A DNA stretch of 64,000 nt, taken from contig NC_066833.1 of the NCBI RefSeq assembly GCF_001640805.2, forward strand, positions 14,810,068-14,874,067. Reading direction: 5' to 3'. Below the pieces are notes generated by a model, which saw only the letters and a list, made by a program, of their open reading frames with translations, ran no database searches and was not told the origin of the DNA. The number at the start of each line of letters is the position of its first letter. Within the stretch, counting starts at the first letter, position 1. Source of the DNA: Lates calcarifer. Its lineage: Eukaryota; Chordata; Actinopteri; Centropomidae. Shown here piece after piece: positions 54,163 through 64,000 of the stretch. The translations under genes and the position numbers were made by a program.

Positions 54163-56374
54163 CATGCACATGTGTGAGTGGAGTGTGAAGCAGTGTGCTT
54201 TGGAAATGGAAAGCAAGGGGGAGTGAGAGGAAATTTGTGTACGTGACCTCCTTTCCTGGCTGCTTGACAGAAGGGTAGAGTGCTTGGACTGGGTGGTCGT
54301 TGCAAAGCACTCAGCCATCCATCGACCGACAGCCATTGATCTACAAAATCCAATGACTCACTGGCTTCTCTGCATGCAACCCACATACGTAGACATGCAA
54401 ATGCATCTGCTGTGTGTAAACAAGCGCACATGCAGACGCTGACAGGAAGACTTGCAACTGTAATTACTGATTAATGTAATTACAGTCCACATATTAAATG
54501 GCCATAATTGGCCAACACTATTTAACTGAGTTAAACCTCCTTCAGAGGTTGCAGTCAATACAGATTGCTAACCCTAACACACAGATGAGCCACAAACAGT
54601 ATTTATGAAAACAACATTGGAAACTACAAGTGTAATTTAAATACTGGTTCTGCATTTCTAATTAAAACATTCATTGCAGTTGGTTGTTTTTTCTGTAGTG
54701 ATTGTATGAAATTTATTCGGGGCAAGAAAGGGTCATAAAAGCAGGAGAGATTATGTACTTTTCTTTTGCTGAAGGGAGCACAGTGTGACTTTCTTGGCAG
54801 GGGGGATCAGGGGAAGGTCTTTTGACTTTTCCTCAACCTGGAATTAAATTGTACTTCATCCAAAAATCAAACAGTTGCATTAAAAAGATGGCTTTGTGTG
54901 CTCCATGGGTAATAGATAAAATAAATATGTATTAGGGTGTCACACTATAATACTACAGTACTAGAATGGGCAGTATGAGTTGTGCATGAAAGTACACATT
55001 CACTCACTAAATAAAATAGGACTCTTGCCCTCTATTTCAACAAGAGATTTCAAGGGAAATTTGAGACTGAGAACTGCCTTACCATGACAACAAGCAAACA
55101 AACTCACAAGTTACTCCACTCATGAAAGATTGAAGTGATGAAAGGACTAGTGGGGAGGAACAGTAGAAGGCATTCTTTTTCCTTTTACTTGGTTTGTTTC
55201 ATTTTAAGAGGAAAACGATCCACAGCACTGTTCAGTTCAAAGCCCATAATCCATGACTATGGTAATGATTGTATTTTTCATCTCAGTGTATGCCACAGTG
55301 ATTTGTATTTTAAACCCCATGATGAAGACTAAAGTGGAAACTCTCACTGTGGAGTTTTTAACCTTTTTATCCAATTCACTGAGCAAATCCACAGATTAAA
55401 GCCTTTTAAGCTTTCTTCATTAATACTACACTGGGTCATTCCTCTTTGCTCAACATCTGAGTAAATCAGAAAACAAAGCGAGCAAATGGAAAATAAGGGG
55501 TTAAATATGTCAAAGCCTCTTAACCAATGTAACTTATATTCTGCAAGACCTCTACACTGAAGTTTGTGGATAGAGAAGTTCTACAATTGGCTGTTTGCAA
55601 GGTTTTCTGGAAATGTATCTACTTACTGACATCCACAATAAAAACTACAGTACAAAGAGAAAGTGCACCACTTGTAGGAGGGTTTCATAACTACAAGTGT
55701 TTTGTACATTTTTTTCCTGAACCTTCATTTGAAGAATCAAAGCACCCAGCATGGTGACATCAGTCTCCCAGACTACACTCCCAAACAACCTTATCTCAAA
55801 TACATATTTACTTTGTTCTATGTTTGTCTTACACAGGCAAACATACAAATGATCCGCCCACACACAAGTGCAGGATCTTACAAATAGATAAACTAAAGGT
55901 TGTGCTGTTCCATGTGCTGGTCAGTCTGTGTGGCTGTAAAGACTTTCATTGTAGATCTGAGAGCTGGTCACTCACTGCTGAGCAGTACACAACTGGGCCA
56001 ATGTCACTTAACATTCATTCTGACCGCATTCACACCTGGCAGTGTCTGATGCTAATTTTAAACAAAGGAAACACTCAAAAAGCTTTCAGTACAGTGCTAA
56101 CCAGTTTTCTCCATATCTGTTTTTAATCATTTTATGTTCGCTTATCATGGTGTATGCCACAGCACTGTACAGAGGCTACTGCATCTCCATTGCTTGCATT
56201 TGTTAAAGTAATTACGCCTTCAACCATGAAATCAGCTGAATGTTACAGTGACTGTTTGAAGCAGGGAGCTAGTGTGTCAGCTTAGTACTGATAGTGTCAA
56301 TTGTAATTTCTGTATGAGTCTGATCTTAAATAATCTGTGTAGATAATAAAATGGTACATTTGGTAGAGTGTTCC

Positions 56375-56397
56375 AAAAAAAAAAAAAAAAAAAAAAA
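56375..56397. repeat. poly-A tract
   Basis: 23 A residues followed by TTAAATT. Confidence 0.9.
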
Positions 56398-57014
56398 TTA
56401 AATTGGAACAGTCATTTTAACCAATAACAGGGTCCATCCTGACCGACATCTTTATGAAATCCTATTTCTATGCTTTCCTGGGTTGGTCATTCGGAATGGG
56501 AGCTAGGACCTCCTCTCAAAAGAAGGGTCAACATATAGACTTTGATACAGATGTTTGCTTTAAAACATAAGTATACCCAAATGCATATTCTAACAACGAG
56601 TTAAAGCAATTACCCACTCATCCAGCATCTTACGGTTTAAAAATATGATTCATCGGGGTTGAAACAACACTCCACTATTGTGTTTACTACAAATGCGGCT
56701 CCACTAAGTGGGTCCAATTTAAATTAAGCTGCATTCTATTCATCTTCTATTAAACAAGTCTCACTCTGTCTTGATGTTTTCTCATCTGCAAATTTACAAA
56801 CTGTTTCAAATAATCATGAACCCCACTAGGTGGAACCAGGGGACATTTGATTGAACATTGCACAATGTGTTATTCATTTCTTACTCATGGTTTAGAAAAT
56901 TGAATTCATTTAAGATAATTATCTGTCTCAATATATAAAAGCCCCATCGATTACTCTAACAAAGCAATGTAATCTACTTCTTACATTTTGTCTCCATATT
57001 AAATTAGATAGCAG

Positions 57015-57080
57015 TTACAGAACAGTGCCCTGAGATAACTTCTGTTGTGATTCAGCACTATATAAATAAAATGACTTGTC
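57015..57080 (+). repeat. dispersed repeat, family C (3' tail only)
   Basis: GTGCCCTGAGATAACTTCTG, TTGTGATTCAGC and ACTATATAAATAAAATGA match the end of the 43.1-kb copy. Confidence 0.5.
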
Positions 57081-58979
57081 TACAGATCATTGAGGTTTTT
57101 AATAATCATCAACACATTTATGTACAAAGCACGCTGTCATATTGACCAAAAAAAAGAATCCTAAAATGCATTTCCTTCTTTTTTTGTAATTAAAACAGTT
57201 AGATTACCCAAGGGAATCAATCCAACAGTCCAACACTTTTGGTACAGAGTCAGTATAGTTACAGTTTAACAAAACTGTCACAGATCATCTTCCACAGTTT
57301 AACAGCCCTGGGTACAGAAAAATGACACAGGAGGATGGATAAAGACTTATTTCCCACTCTGATGAAAATAAATGGGATGTATGAGTGCAAGATTCCCTAA
57401 AACCCCAAAACATGATCCCTGCCAGTTTCCCCAAGAGCACCAAGTTTGTCTTTGTTCTTAAGTTATCCAGTGGGACAGATGCTGAATGAAACGTGGACCC
57501 TGTTTACTCAGATCCTAATACAGGCCAGGGTAACAGTATCTACGGGTAAAGAAGATATTAATTGTATCAGTGGATTAAATGAAAAGGGCTTGTTGGGTTT
57601 TTCATTTTGTTTGCACATAACTACACTTTCTGTTCTCTATAACAATGTGCCACCTGAGCACAATGCTGCAAGATGCTCAAATTTCATGCGGTTCTAAATC
57701 TTCTTCAGAAAAGAATTGAGACAAAGAACCTGATTGTCTAACACACAAATCATTTAACACAGTCACACCTTGGGACATACTCAACTTTCGACATTGAGCC
57801 CTAAAACCACTACAAGTCATTTGTCACCCCATTTGTTGACACCTTTAGATTTATGTATAAATAATGCAAATAGCCTAACAGAAAGACAAGTCTCGCTAAA
57901 CTGTATTCAAAAACTTTTTGTCTTGTATTCTGTGAAACAGAAATGTTCCTCTAAACAAGTAATGATTACTTTCATTTACAGTATGAAGTTAAAAAGAATG
58001 AGTATTTTCGTCACTCTTGTTTTGAATCAGGAAAACTGTAGATTGACAAAGCTAATCTTGGTGATTCAAGGTTCGCTCACCCAAATCTTAGTTATGATCT
58101 GAATCTGGATTTTTACCACTAGTTTCAAGTATTATGGCAGGTACTGTGCCGTTAGCAAGGTCCAAACATTTAGGACATCAAAGATGGCCAACAAGCAGTG
58201 TTTTCAAATGACACTTGCTCTGAAAGTCAAACCTAGATGACAAAAGATAAAAAAAAAAAAACATCAACCATACAAATGTTTCTTCTAGTTTTAAAATGAC
58301 ATCATGGAAATTTCCAGGAAATAATGATATACAATATTCTTTCTGTGCAACATTTTAAGATGTTGGAGTTAAGACTGTGGCAGATGAAATGTCCTTTCAA
58401 ATCTACAGCAAACATGTTTCTAAAGTAGAAGAAATCCCAACAAAGCCCTGATGAAAGACCAGGTAGGAGTCAAGGTGTCATTTAAAATATAGGTAAAGAA
58501 ATTCACACCCAGGGCAGTAATAGCTGATGTTTTACGAATGGAGATGATAATCTTCACTCCTCCTCATAGCCAAAATTCAAACCTCCTTCTTTTTGCAGCT
58601 AATATATTCATTTATTCCCTTCCTTCAAAATAATCAGATCTGGCACCCTGTTCCAGGATTCACAACATGTCGGCACTCTCTTGCCCTGGAGACCCAGGCT
58701 TATGAAAACAAATCACGTGAGGATCTACCAAAACTTTATCTGCATTATTTGTTTATAAAACCAGGGACTAGAGATGACCGAGGGAATACAGCAGAACAAG
58801 GAATCACTCGACACAAACCTTTAAGAAAGCATAAAAGAAAAACAAAATTTAGAGAAACTAATCTTTTACAAAAACACTTGCGTCACTAGTTAGTTTGGTT
58901 TGTTTCCTCTTCAGTCTTTACAACAGTGACTGCTTGAACAAGCAGCAACACTGAGGGGTTGGTAGTTAAAGTCACTATA

Positions 58980-58995
58980 TACACACACACACACA

Positions 58996-59041
<46 letters not shown>
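58980..59041. repeat. (CA)n microsatellite upstream of candidate exon 2
   Basis: About 30 units with one CC interruption, ending about 195 nt before the acceptor at 59,234. Confidence 0.95.
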
Positions 59042-59043
<2 letters not shown>

Positions 59044-59234
59044 TCACTATACAGTCATACAACTGTGCACACGTCAGTGTGTCCAGTTTTCTCAGTGGTA
59101 TCGCAGGTGACAGTCTGCCAGTATCTCGCGCTCTCACACAAACAGAAACAAACCAGGGAGCTGAGTGGGGCAGTGGCTGGTGCCGGTGCTCCTATATTCT
59201 AACTGTGACAACTAGGGTGCTCTTCTTCTTCTAG

Positions 59235-59288
59235 GTGGTTTACGAGGCTCAGTCAGGTTATCTGGCTGCCAAAGGGAACTGTGGAAAG
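59235..59288 (+). CDS. candidate internal coding exon, unidentified protein (2)
   Basis: 54 nt, phase 0 at both ends. It has a strong pyrimidine tract and acceptor (CTTCTTCTTCTAG) and donor (GGAAAG|GTAGGT). It encodes VVYEAQSGYLAAKGNCGK, which I do not recognise. It lies about 1.2 kb beyond the visible end of the SON-like gene and is transcribed towards it, so the two would converge or overlap if the transcript continues. A CA repeat lies about 195 nt upstream, as with the exon at 45,054. Confidence 0.45.
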
Positions 59289-60484
59289 GTAGGTCCTCCT
59301 GTAAAGCATTTTTTAAAATATATTTTCCTTCAGTCCTTTGACGGGAGTGGCTGTGTGCGGAGAGAGAGCAAGAAAAGGTCAAACAGACTGTCTAATTAGT
59401 TTGTAATAATTAGAGACAAAATAATCAATTCATGTGTAAACAAAACAACATTAGGCTTCAATATAACTACAGTTCGTCTAAATGATATGCAGAGGAAAAA
59501 TTTAGTGGGGGGAAAGGCTGATAGCATTACTTGTGTTAGCAAACATGAAGCAAGGATTAACTGCCACTCTGAATAATTCAGAAAGAGAGAGCAACTTAGT
59601 TTTTTGTTCAGTTTAGCCACTATCTTTGCAAAAACTGGCACAAAAATAGTATGTGTCTCAGTAGACACATATGATTGGTGAGCATGTTTAAATGATGAAC
59701 GGAATTATTATATCAATCAGAACTCTGCAATGCTGGGTGCTTACAGTGCAGTATTAAAATACAATGACATCTGATTGTCAGGTATCAGGTAAAATAACTA
59801 GTGGACCAAAAAGTCAGTGTGGGTCCTCAAACAGAAGTAAATGTATGTGAAAACTGAAGTGGGTAAGTAAAAAAACAAAACAAAACATTTAAACTATAAA
59901 TAGGTTGATTGTATTTTAATGAGTCAACAATAAATAACTTAATTAATCATGAATATAAATGATGAAAGATGTAGAGAAGAGGATTGGATGTCTGAAAAGG
60001 TGTAAGAGTGCGAAGCCATGGGGAAATGCTACAAAGGAAAAGGAAGAAGAATATGTCAAATGCTTGCATGACATGTTTGATAATTCTTCAAAGAGGGACT
60101 GAAAGACAAAAATGGAACAATGAGCACTTACTTGATTACAGTGTGATATAAAAAAAAAAGAAGTTAATTCCAAATAGAGTGGCCAATGACTGTGCTTCTA
60201 CTGGTTCAATTATCAAGTGAACAAGTCTGACATTAATTTAATAAGCTTAAAATGTATAACTTGTATAAGCTGCTAAAGAAGACTCTATATTAGTTATTGA
60301 TATTAGTATATCAAGTTTTGAAAAGTGAACCGAGGCATGTCAAATGCTTTTTAATGTCAGTGATTTAAAAAACATGCAATGGCCACGATGGAATGAAGTG
60401 AAATTAATACCACGCTAAAATAAAGACTGACAAAGTAATGTTAGAATAAAGATTGGAAAATTTTACCGTGAGGGCTTGGCGGTT
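59289..60484. other. AT-rich gap between candidate plus exon and SON-like gene
   Basis: Contains no G-patch or dsRNA-binding-domain exon that I can find on the minus strand. ATTAAA motifs on the minus strand (for example about 60,350 and 60,238) could serve as poly-A signals for a transcript ending after the SON-like stop at 60,485. Confidence 0.5.
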
Positions 60485-60559
60485 TTAGCTTTCATCATCT
60501 GAAACATGGGGTTTAGCAATGGCCATCTCCTCCTTGCTATTTGCAATCATCTTACACTT
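60485..60559 (-). CDS. son: SON-like terminal visible exon with in-frame stop
   Basis: The acceptor is TGTTTTTGTAG at 60560. Phase-0 reading gives KCKMIANSKEEMAIAKPHVS, DDES and TAA at 60487-60485. The match to SON (KCKQIAQSK..., KPHVSDEEE) makes the exon convincing. A donor-like GTAAAA follows about 16 nt after the stop (near 60468), so the exon may be internal in some transcripts. As read, translation ends before the G-patch. Alternatives are a short isoform, an assembly or sequencing error of one or two bases, or a truncated paralogue. Confidence 0.7.
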   Translation of the reverse strand, partial: KCKMIANSKEEMAIAKPHVSDDES

Positions 60560-63500
60560 CTACAAAAACACAAAGAAAAACAGATGTTACTTTATACTGG
60601 CACAGGTACTCAAAAACACAACCACATTATTCAATCTTATCCCCCATTTACCTCAGTCAGCTCCTTGATGGTGTGTATATTAGCCTGCTGGGTGACCTTC
60701 CTCTTTGCCTCCTCGATGTGGTCCAGGTTAAGGGTTGGTGTTGGGGGGGCGAGGCATGGGGGAGGCTTGTTCGTGATGGTAGGAAGTGGAGCGAGGGGAG
60801 GCATGGCAGCCAGGGCACCCATGTTGGTCAGGGCAGCTGTCATAGTAGCTGCTGTCATGCTTGCCATAGCAGCACTCATAGTGATGTTTGACATGCTGGG
60901 CATTCCTGGAATATTGGGTAACCCCATTGGACCCATGTTGGGCATGTTGGGCATGTTGGGCATCCCCATGCCCATTGGGAGAGGTAAAGGTAGAGGTAAG
61001 GAAAGGGGGGCAGGAGATGGAGTAGGTAGAGGGAGCTGGAGGATGGCTTTTGGCCGAAGACTCTCAGGAATGGGAACCCCCGCCTTAGCACACATGGCAG
61101 CAGCGTTAGCCTTAGCTATCTCCAGCAGCTGGTCCTTATCTGAGGAAACGAAGTTTGCGAGAGAGACATAGGGGAGGGGTAACGTAATGGGGCATTGGGT
61201 GGGTGGATGGAAAGGGAAATAAGGCGAGATTAAGAGCAGTCCAAAACAAGGTATTATGGTATTATAATTTTTTTGTATTAAAATGTTTTTTTTACCCAGT
61301 TCAGTGAGCCGTGGAGGAGTCTTGCTGGTGCTGCGTCGTGTCCGGGACCCTGAGCGGCGCTGTTTGCGCAGGATGAGAACTGGAGAGTGGCTAGGTTCCC
61401 TCTTCCACCTGTCCCGTCTATCAAATGAACGACTGCGGAACACTGGCCGCCTCCCTCGACCCCTTGATCTTGACCTGCGTCTACGATCAGAGGAACGAGA
61501 CCTAGATCGCCTGCTTCGGTCTCCTGACCTGGACCTTTTCCTCCGGCCAGTGGAGCGGCTTTTGGATCGCTTGTTCCTGTCTGTGGATTTGGACCTCCTC
61601 CTCCCTCTGGTGTTAGGTGAACGGGTACGGGATCGCCTCTTGCGGGTTGGAGAGCGAGACTTGGACCTGCGGATTCTGGTTCGCGACTTGGAGCGTGAAC
61701 GCTTACGGCGTGCTGCAGAACGCGACTGTGACCGTCGCCGCCGGGCAGGGGACTTAGACCGTCGCTTCTTCCTTTCTGACGGAGAGACAGATTCTCTTTT
61801 CCTCACTGGAGATTTGGACCTGAGAAAAGGTGAATGACAAGACCTATGACTACTTGTACACAGTACTACTACATTAATGCAGTGGATAGCAGTCACAGCA
61901 CAAGCAGAAGGCTTTCTTTATGTGTTACATTTACTCATTCAGTATGATGTGGGCATTAGATCTGGCGATGAGATGCCTTTTAAATCCAATTCATGAGATC
62001 TTTAACATCCAGTACCTTTGAGACCTTGAAGTGAATTTAATTTAATGCTCTTTAGGGACCCAGAGAAACCTTGATTCATGATGTACGATGGTCTATACAC
62101 ATACTGAAACTACGAACCTGGATTGCTTCCTTCTGGATGCAGTCTTAGATGTTGATCGTCGAGGTGATGAAGTTGAGCGTGAGAGTTTCCTGCGATCTGC
62201 AGGTGATGGTGACTTGGACAGCTGCGTCTTCTGCACTTCTGGAGATGGTGAAACCGAGGAGCTTCTCTGGCGTTTACATGTCATTTTAACTGGAGAGGAG
62301 GAATCCTCTTCTTCATCTGAGCCTTCTGAACAATCTGACCCATCTCGGTTAGGCTCTGGGGAACCAGACCTGGACTTGGAAATTTCTTGTTCATTGGATG
62401 AGTTGGTATGCTCCCTCTGCTCCTTGTTATGGTTGGGAGCAAGATGCTCCTGTGATTTATCTGAGGAGCTCCCAGCTTGGGGGCTGGAGGCAGCTGCTGA
62501 GGGCACGGGTTTCCAACCACCTGTATGTTGTACATGTTAAATGACAAAGTGTGAGGACATGTTAGGGCATTTTAAGAACAACACTTGAATTTATCCACAA
62601 GGATTCACTAAAACTTATTCTCCCATTCTTAAACAGAGCAAACAAGGAGCAAGATGAGTGGGGCTGTATGTAGTTAGGATTCACTCGTTTTTGAAATGAC
62701 AGGCAGACACTCTTGGTAAGTGTCCAGACACAGAAATTGTTGAACCAAATCAAATCAAGTTATTGTGGTTTGTCTTAAATAGGAATGAAAAAAGTCTGAC
62801 CCGTTGTAGCTGGAAATCCTCCACTTTCACCAGCTGTTTGCTCTACATCAGGAGAAGAAAGCTTCTTTGTTTTAACAGGTGAGGAAGATGTGGATCTGGC
62901 TGGGGAAGAGCTGTCAGACTGCCCATCACTTGACTCAGACCTGGACCTGGAATTAGGGGCTGCAGAGAGAGATTTAGATTTTGACCTTCTTCCACTCCTC
63001 TTGGGAGATTTGGACCTCCTCTTGCCAGGTAGTGGTGAATGTGACTTTGACCGGTGCCTTCGAGACAACGAGCGGGATTTGGAGCGTTTGCCAGACCTTG
63101 GTGGAGAACGGTTTCTCCTGGCAGGGGACCGAGAGCGCCTTCTTACTGGTGATCTAGATTTAGACCGCCGTCGGGGGGGAGGGGTTCTGGATTTGGTCCG
63201 TTTGCGGGGACTCCTGGATCTGGAGCGACGGCTGCGCTTAAGGACTACAATGGAACGTGATCTAGTTCGTCTGCTCCTGCGGATCGACCGGGAGCGTGAG
63301 CGGCGGGATCTGGGGGGTGGAGACCTCCTACGTCGAGACACAGATCGGCTCCTGGAACGTCTGCCTCCTGTACGTCTTACTGGTGTTCGCGACCTGGAGC
63401 GACGAACAGGGCGTCTGGATCTAGAGGAGGAGCGACGAGCTCTGGTGACGGAGCGTGAACGTGATCGCCTGCCAACTGCACCACCTCGTCTGGGTGAGCG

Positions 63501-64000
63501 GGTCCTGGAGCGCCTTGTGCCTCCACGGGAACGTGACTCTGATCTTCGACTTCTCCTTGGCGACCGCGAAAGCGAGGGGGACCTCCGCCCACCACGTTTA
63601 GGGGATCGTGACACCTTTCTTTTAGGAGAGGGTGAACTCCGGCGTCGCCTTGGGGAAACAGACATGGAATTTCTCCGCCGTTTAGGAGACTTGGACTTCC
63701 TTGGCGACTTTGACACCTTCTTCTTGGGGGTGAGAGAGCGAGAGGTGGACCGGGACGGACCGCTAGCTCTCTTGAGAGATTTGGGCGACATGGAGAGTGA
63801 CCTCCTCTTTGTTTTAGGGGACTGAGAGCGGGACAGATGCCGACTTTTTAGAGGAGTTGTAGACCGTTTTCCCTTTGAGGTTGACCTGGAATGGGTTCTT
63901 GACCTTTCTTTCATTGCTGTTGCTGTCTGACCACTGGACTGCTGCCTACTCGGACTAGGTGTTGGTGACCGACTATGATTTGACCCAGACCTCTTTATGT
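60485..64000 (-). CDS. son: SON-like RS-domain splicing cofactor, 3' part (5' part beyond the window)
   Basis: Nuclear-speckle protein of the SON family, which supports splicing of weak introns. Visible exons: 64000-62801, 62520-62118, 61819-61296, 61139-60652 and 60559-60485, with matching phases at each junction. The first three encode a very long Arg/Ser domain. The fourth begins with the block DKDQLLEIAKANAAAMCAKAG, which I recognise from SON just after its RS domain, followed by a Pro/Met-rich insertion and TIKELTE. The fifth gives KCKMIANSKEE and KPHVSDDES, matching the SON segment KCKQIAQSKED...KPHVSDEE, then TAA. In known SON a G-patch and a double-stranded RNA-binding domain follow; I found neither downstream. 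The reading frame is open to the right edge, so the start lies beyond 64,000. Confidence 0.85.
60652..61139 (-). CDS. son: SON-like exon: LLEIAKANAAAMCAKAG block with Met/Pro/Asn insert
   Basis: 488 nt. The acceptor is TTTCCTCAG at 61140 and the donor ACTGAG|GTAAAT at 60652. It begins DKDQLLEIAKANAAAMCAKAG, VPIPESLRP, the diagnostic SON segment. A hydrophobic low-complexity insertion follows, with Leu-Pro repeats, PNM repeats and a Met/Ala/Thr-rich stretch. The exon ends IEEAKRKVTQQ and TIKELTE, which aligns with the TIEELTEKCK region of SON. The insertion replaces a spacer of only about 20 residues in the human protein as I remember it. Confidence 0.85.
60933..60983 (-). repeat. 9-bp tandem repeat coding PNM units in the SON-like gene
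   Basis: Three exact copies of a 9-nt unit (plus strand CATGTTGGG) are followed by degenerate copies, encoding Met-Pro-Asn repeats within the insertion of the preceding exon. The copy number is likely to vary between individuals. Confidence 0.85.
61296..61819 (-). CDS. son: SON-like exon: second RS block
   Basis: 524 nt. The acceptor is TTTTCTCAG at 61820 and the donor AACTGG|GTAAAA at 61296. It encodes SKSPVRKRESVSPSERKKR, many RRRSRS and RKRSRS units, FRSRSFDRRDRWKREPSHSP, and ends TPPRLTEL. This end matches the RLTDLDKAQLLEIAK junction I recall in SON, completed by the next exon. Confidence 0.85.
62118..62520 (-). CDS. son: SON-like exon: acidic/Ser-rich linker
   Basis: 403 nt. The acceptor is CATACAG at 62521 and the donor TCCAG|GTTCGT at 62118. 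The phase joins TTG-GW across the upstream junction and S-R-SKSP across the downstream one. It encodes a low-complexity Ser/Gln/Asn region, an acidic patch (CSEGSDEEEDSSSPVK) and further RS-type SPSP and RRST units. I do not recognise a folded domain in it. Confidence 0.8.
62801..64000 (-). CDS. son: SON-like exon: main RS domain (5' end off window)
   Basis: An open frame of about 399 codons from the right edge to the donor ACGG|GTCAGA at 62801/62800. It is almost wholly Arg/Ser/Pro/Lys: repeated SRSP, RRSRSRS, SPKRR and KSKSP units, then a Ser/Asp/Glu patch (SRSESSDGQSDSSS) and ESGGFPATTG. Such domains are phosphorylated by SR kinases and target speckles. The frame is open upstream of the first ATG, so this is an internal exon fragment rather than a start. 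Confidence 0.85.

Larger units (their letters stand above)
45141..59234. other. non-coding stretch, possibly a long intron
   Basis: If the two plus-strand candidate exons belong together, this 14-kb segment is intronic, perhaps with exons I did not recognise. It holds the degenerate repeat at 50.7 kb, a possible SINE at 50.9 kb, a GT microsatellite, a poly-A tract and one family C tail. Complex, non-repetitive segments near 46.56-46.68 and 48.13-48.34 kb stand out, but no function is visible. Confidence 0.5.

Noticed and set aside
59289..59335. A 46-nt intron after the candidate exon at 59,235, leading to SFDGSGCVRRE and a stop
   Set aside because: The acceptor looks good, but 46 nt is shorter than ordinary vertebrate introns.
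61283..61837. 184-codon plus-strand open frame
   Set aside because: Antisense of the second RS exon of the SON-like gene, for the same reason.
62890..63825. 311-codon open frame on the plus strand, rich in Leu/Asp/Arg/Glu
   Set aside because: It is the antisense shadow of the RS-domain exon; RS codons read backwards give Arg/Leu/Asp/Glu-rich frames.

Overview
This window is a stretch of animal, almost certainly ray-finned (teleost) fish, nuclear genome. The evidence is spliced genes with canonical GT/AG junctions, proteins of vertebrate synaptic and splicing families, AT-rich non-coding DNA, many CA/GT microsatellites, and dispersed repeats of kinds I recognise from percomorph-like teleosts. 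The species cannot be fixed from the sequence. Most of the 64 kb is non-coding; two recognisable genes, both on the minus strand, account for nearly all supported coding sequence.

Region 1 (1 to about 22 kb) has no gene I can support. It holds microsatellites, poly-A tracts, fragments of dispersed repeats, a 23-bp-arm inverted repeat at 15.1 kb and a 0.4-kb purine/pyrimidine tract at 17.1 kb. Region 2 (22,975 to about 38.7 kb) is a complete neuroligin gene. It has eight coding exons, 876 codons and the closest resemblance to NLGN4: signal peptide, cholinesterase-like domain with the catalytic serine replaced by glycine, one transmembrane helix, a gephyrin-binding-type tyrosine motif and a C-terminal PDZ ligand ending STTRV. 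A strong splice acceptor 0.5 kb before the start codon and a CpG-richer segment near 38.5 kb suggest an upstream non-coding first exon and promoter. Three introns interrupt segments that, as I recall mammalian neuroligins, are single exons. One of them ends in a (TG)n repeat directly at the acceptor.

Region 3 (about 38.8 to 60.4 kb) is largely non-coding. It holds two short but well-formed plus-strand candidate exons (45,054-45,140 and 59,235-59,288) of an unidentified protein, several repeats, and no other gene I can support. Region 4 (60,485 to the right edge) is the 3' part of a SON-type RS-domain splicing cofactor gene on the minus strand: RS-rich exons, the diagnostic LLEIAKANAAAMCAKAG block, a Met/Pro/Asn-rich insertion, and a last visible exon that meets an in-frame stop just after the KPHVSDDE motif, before the G-patch and dsRNA-binding domain known in SON. 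The gene's 5' part lies beyond position 64,000.

The two recognised genes act in unrelated processes (postsynaptic adhesion and nuclear-speckle splicing). Nothing in the sequence suggests they work together. I saw no bacterial-type system, CRISPR array, rRNA or convincing tRNA gene.
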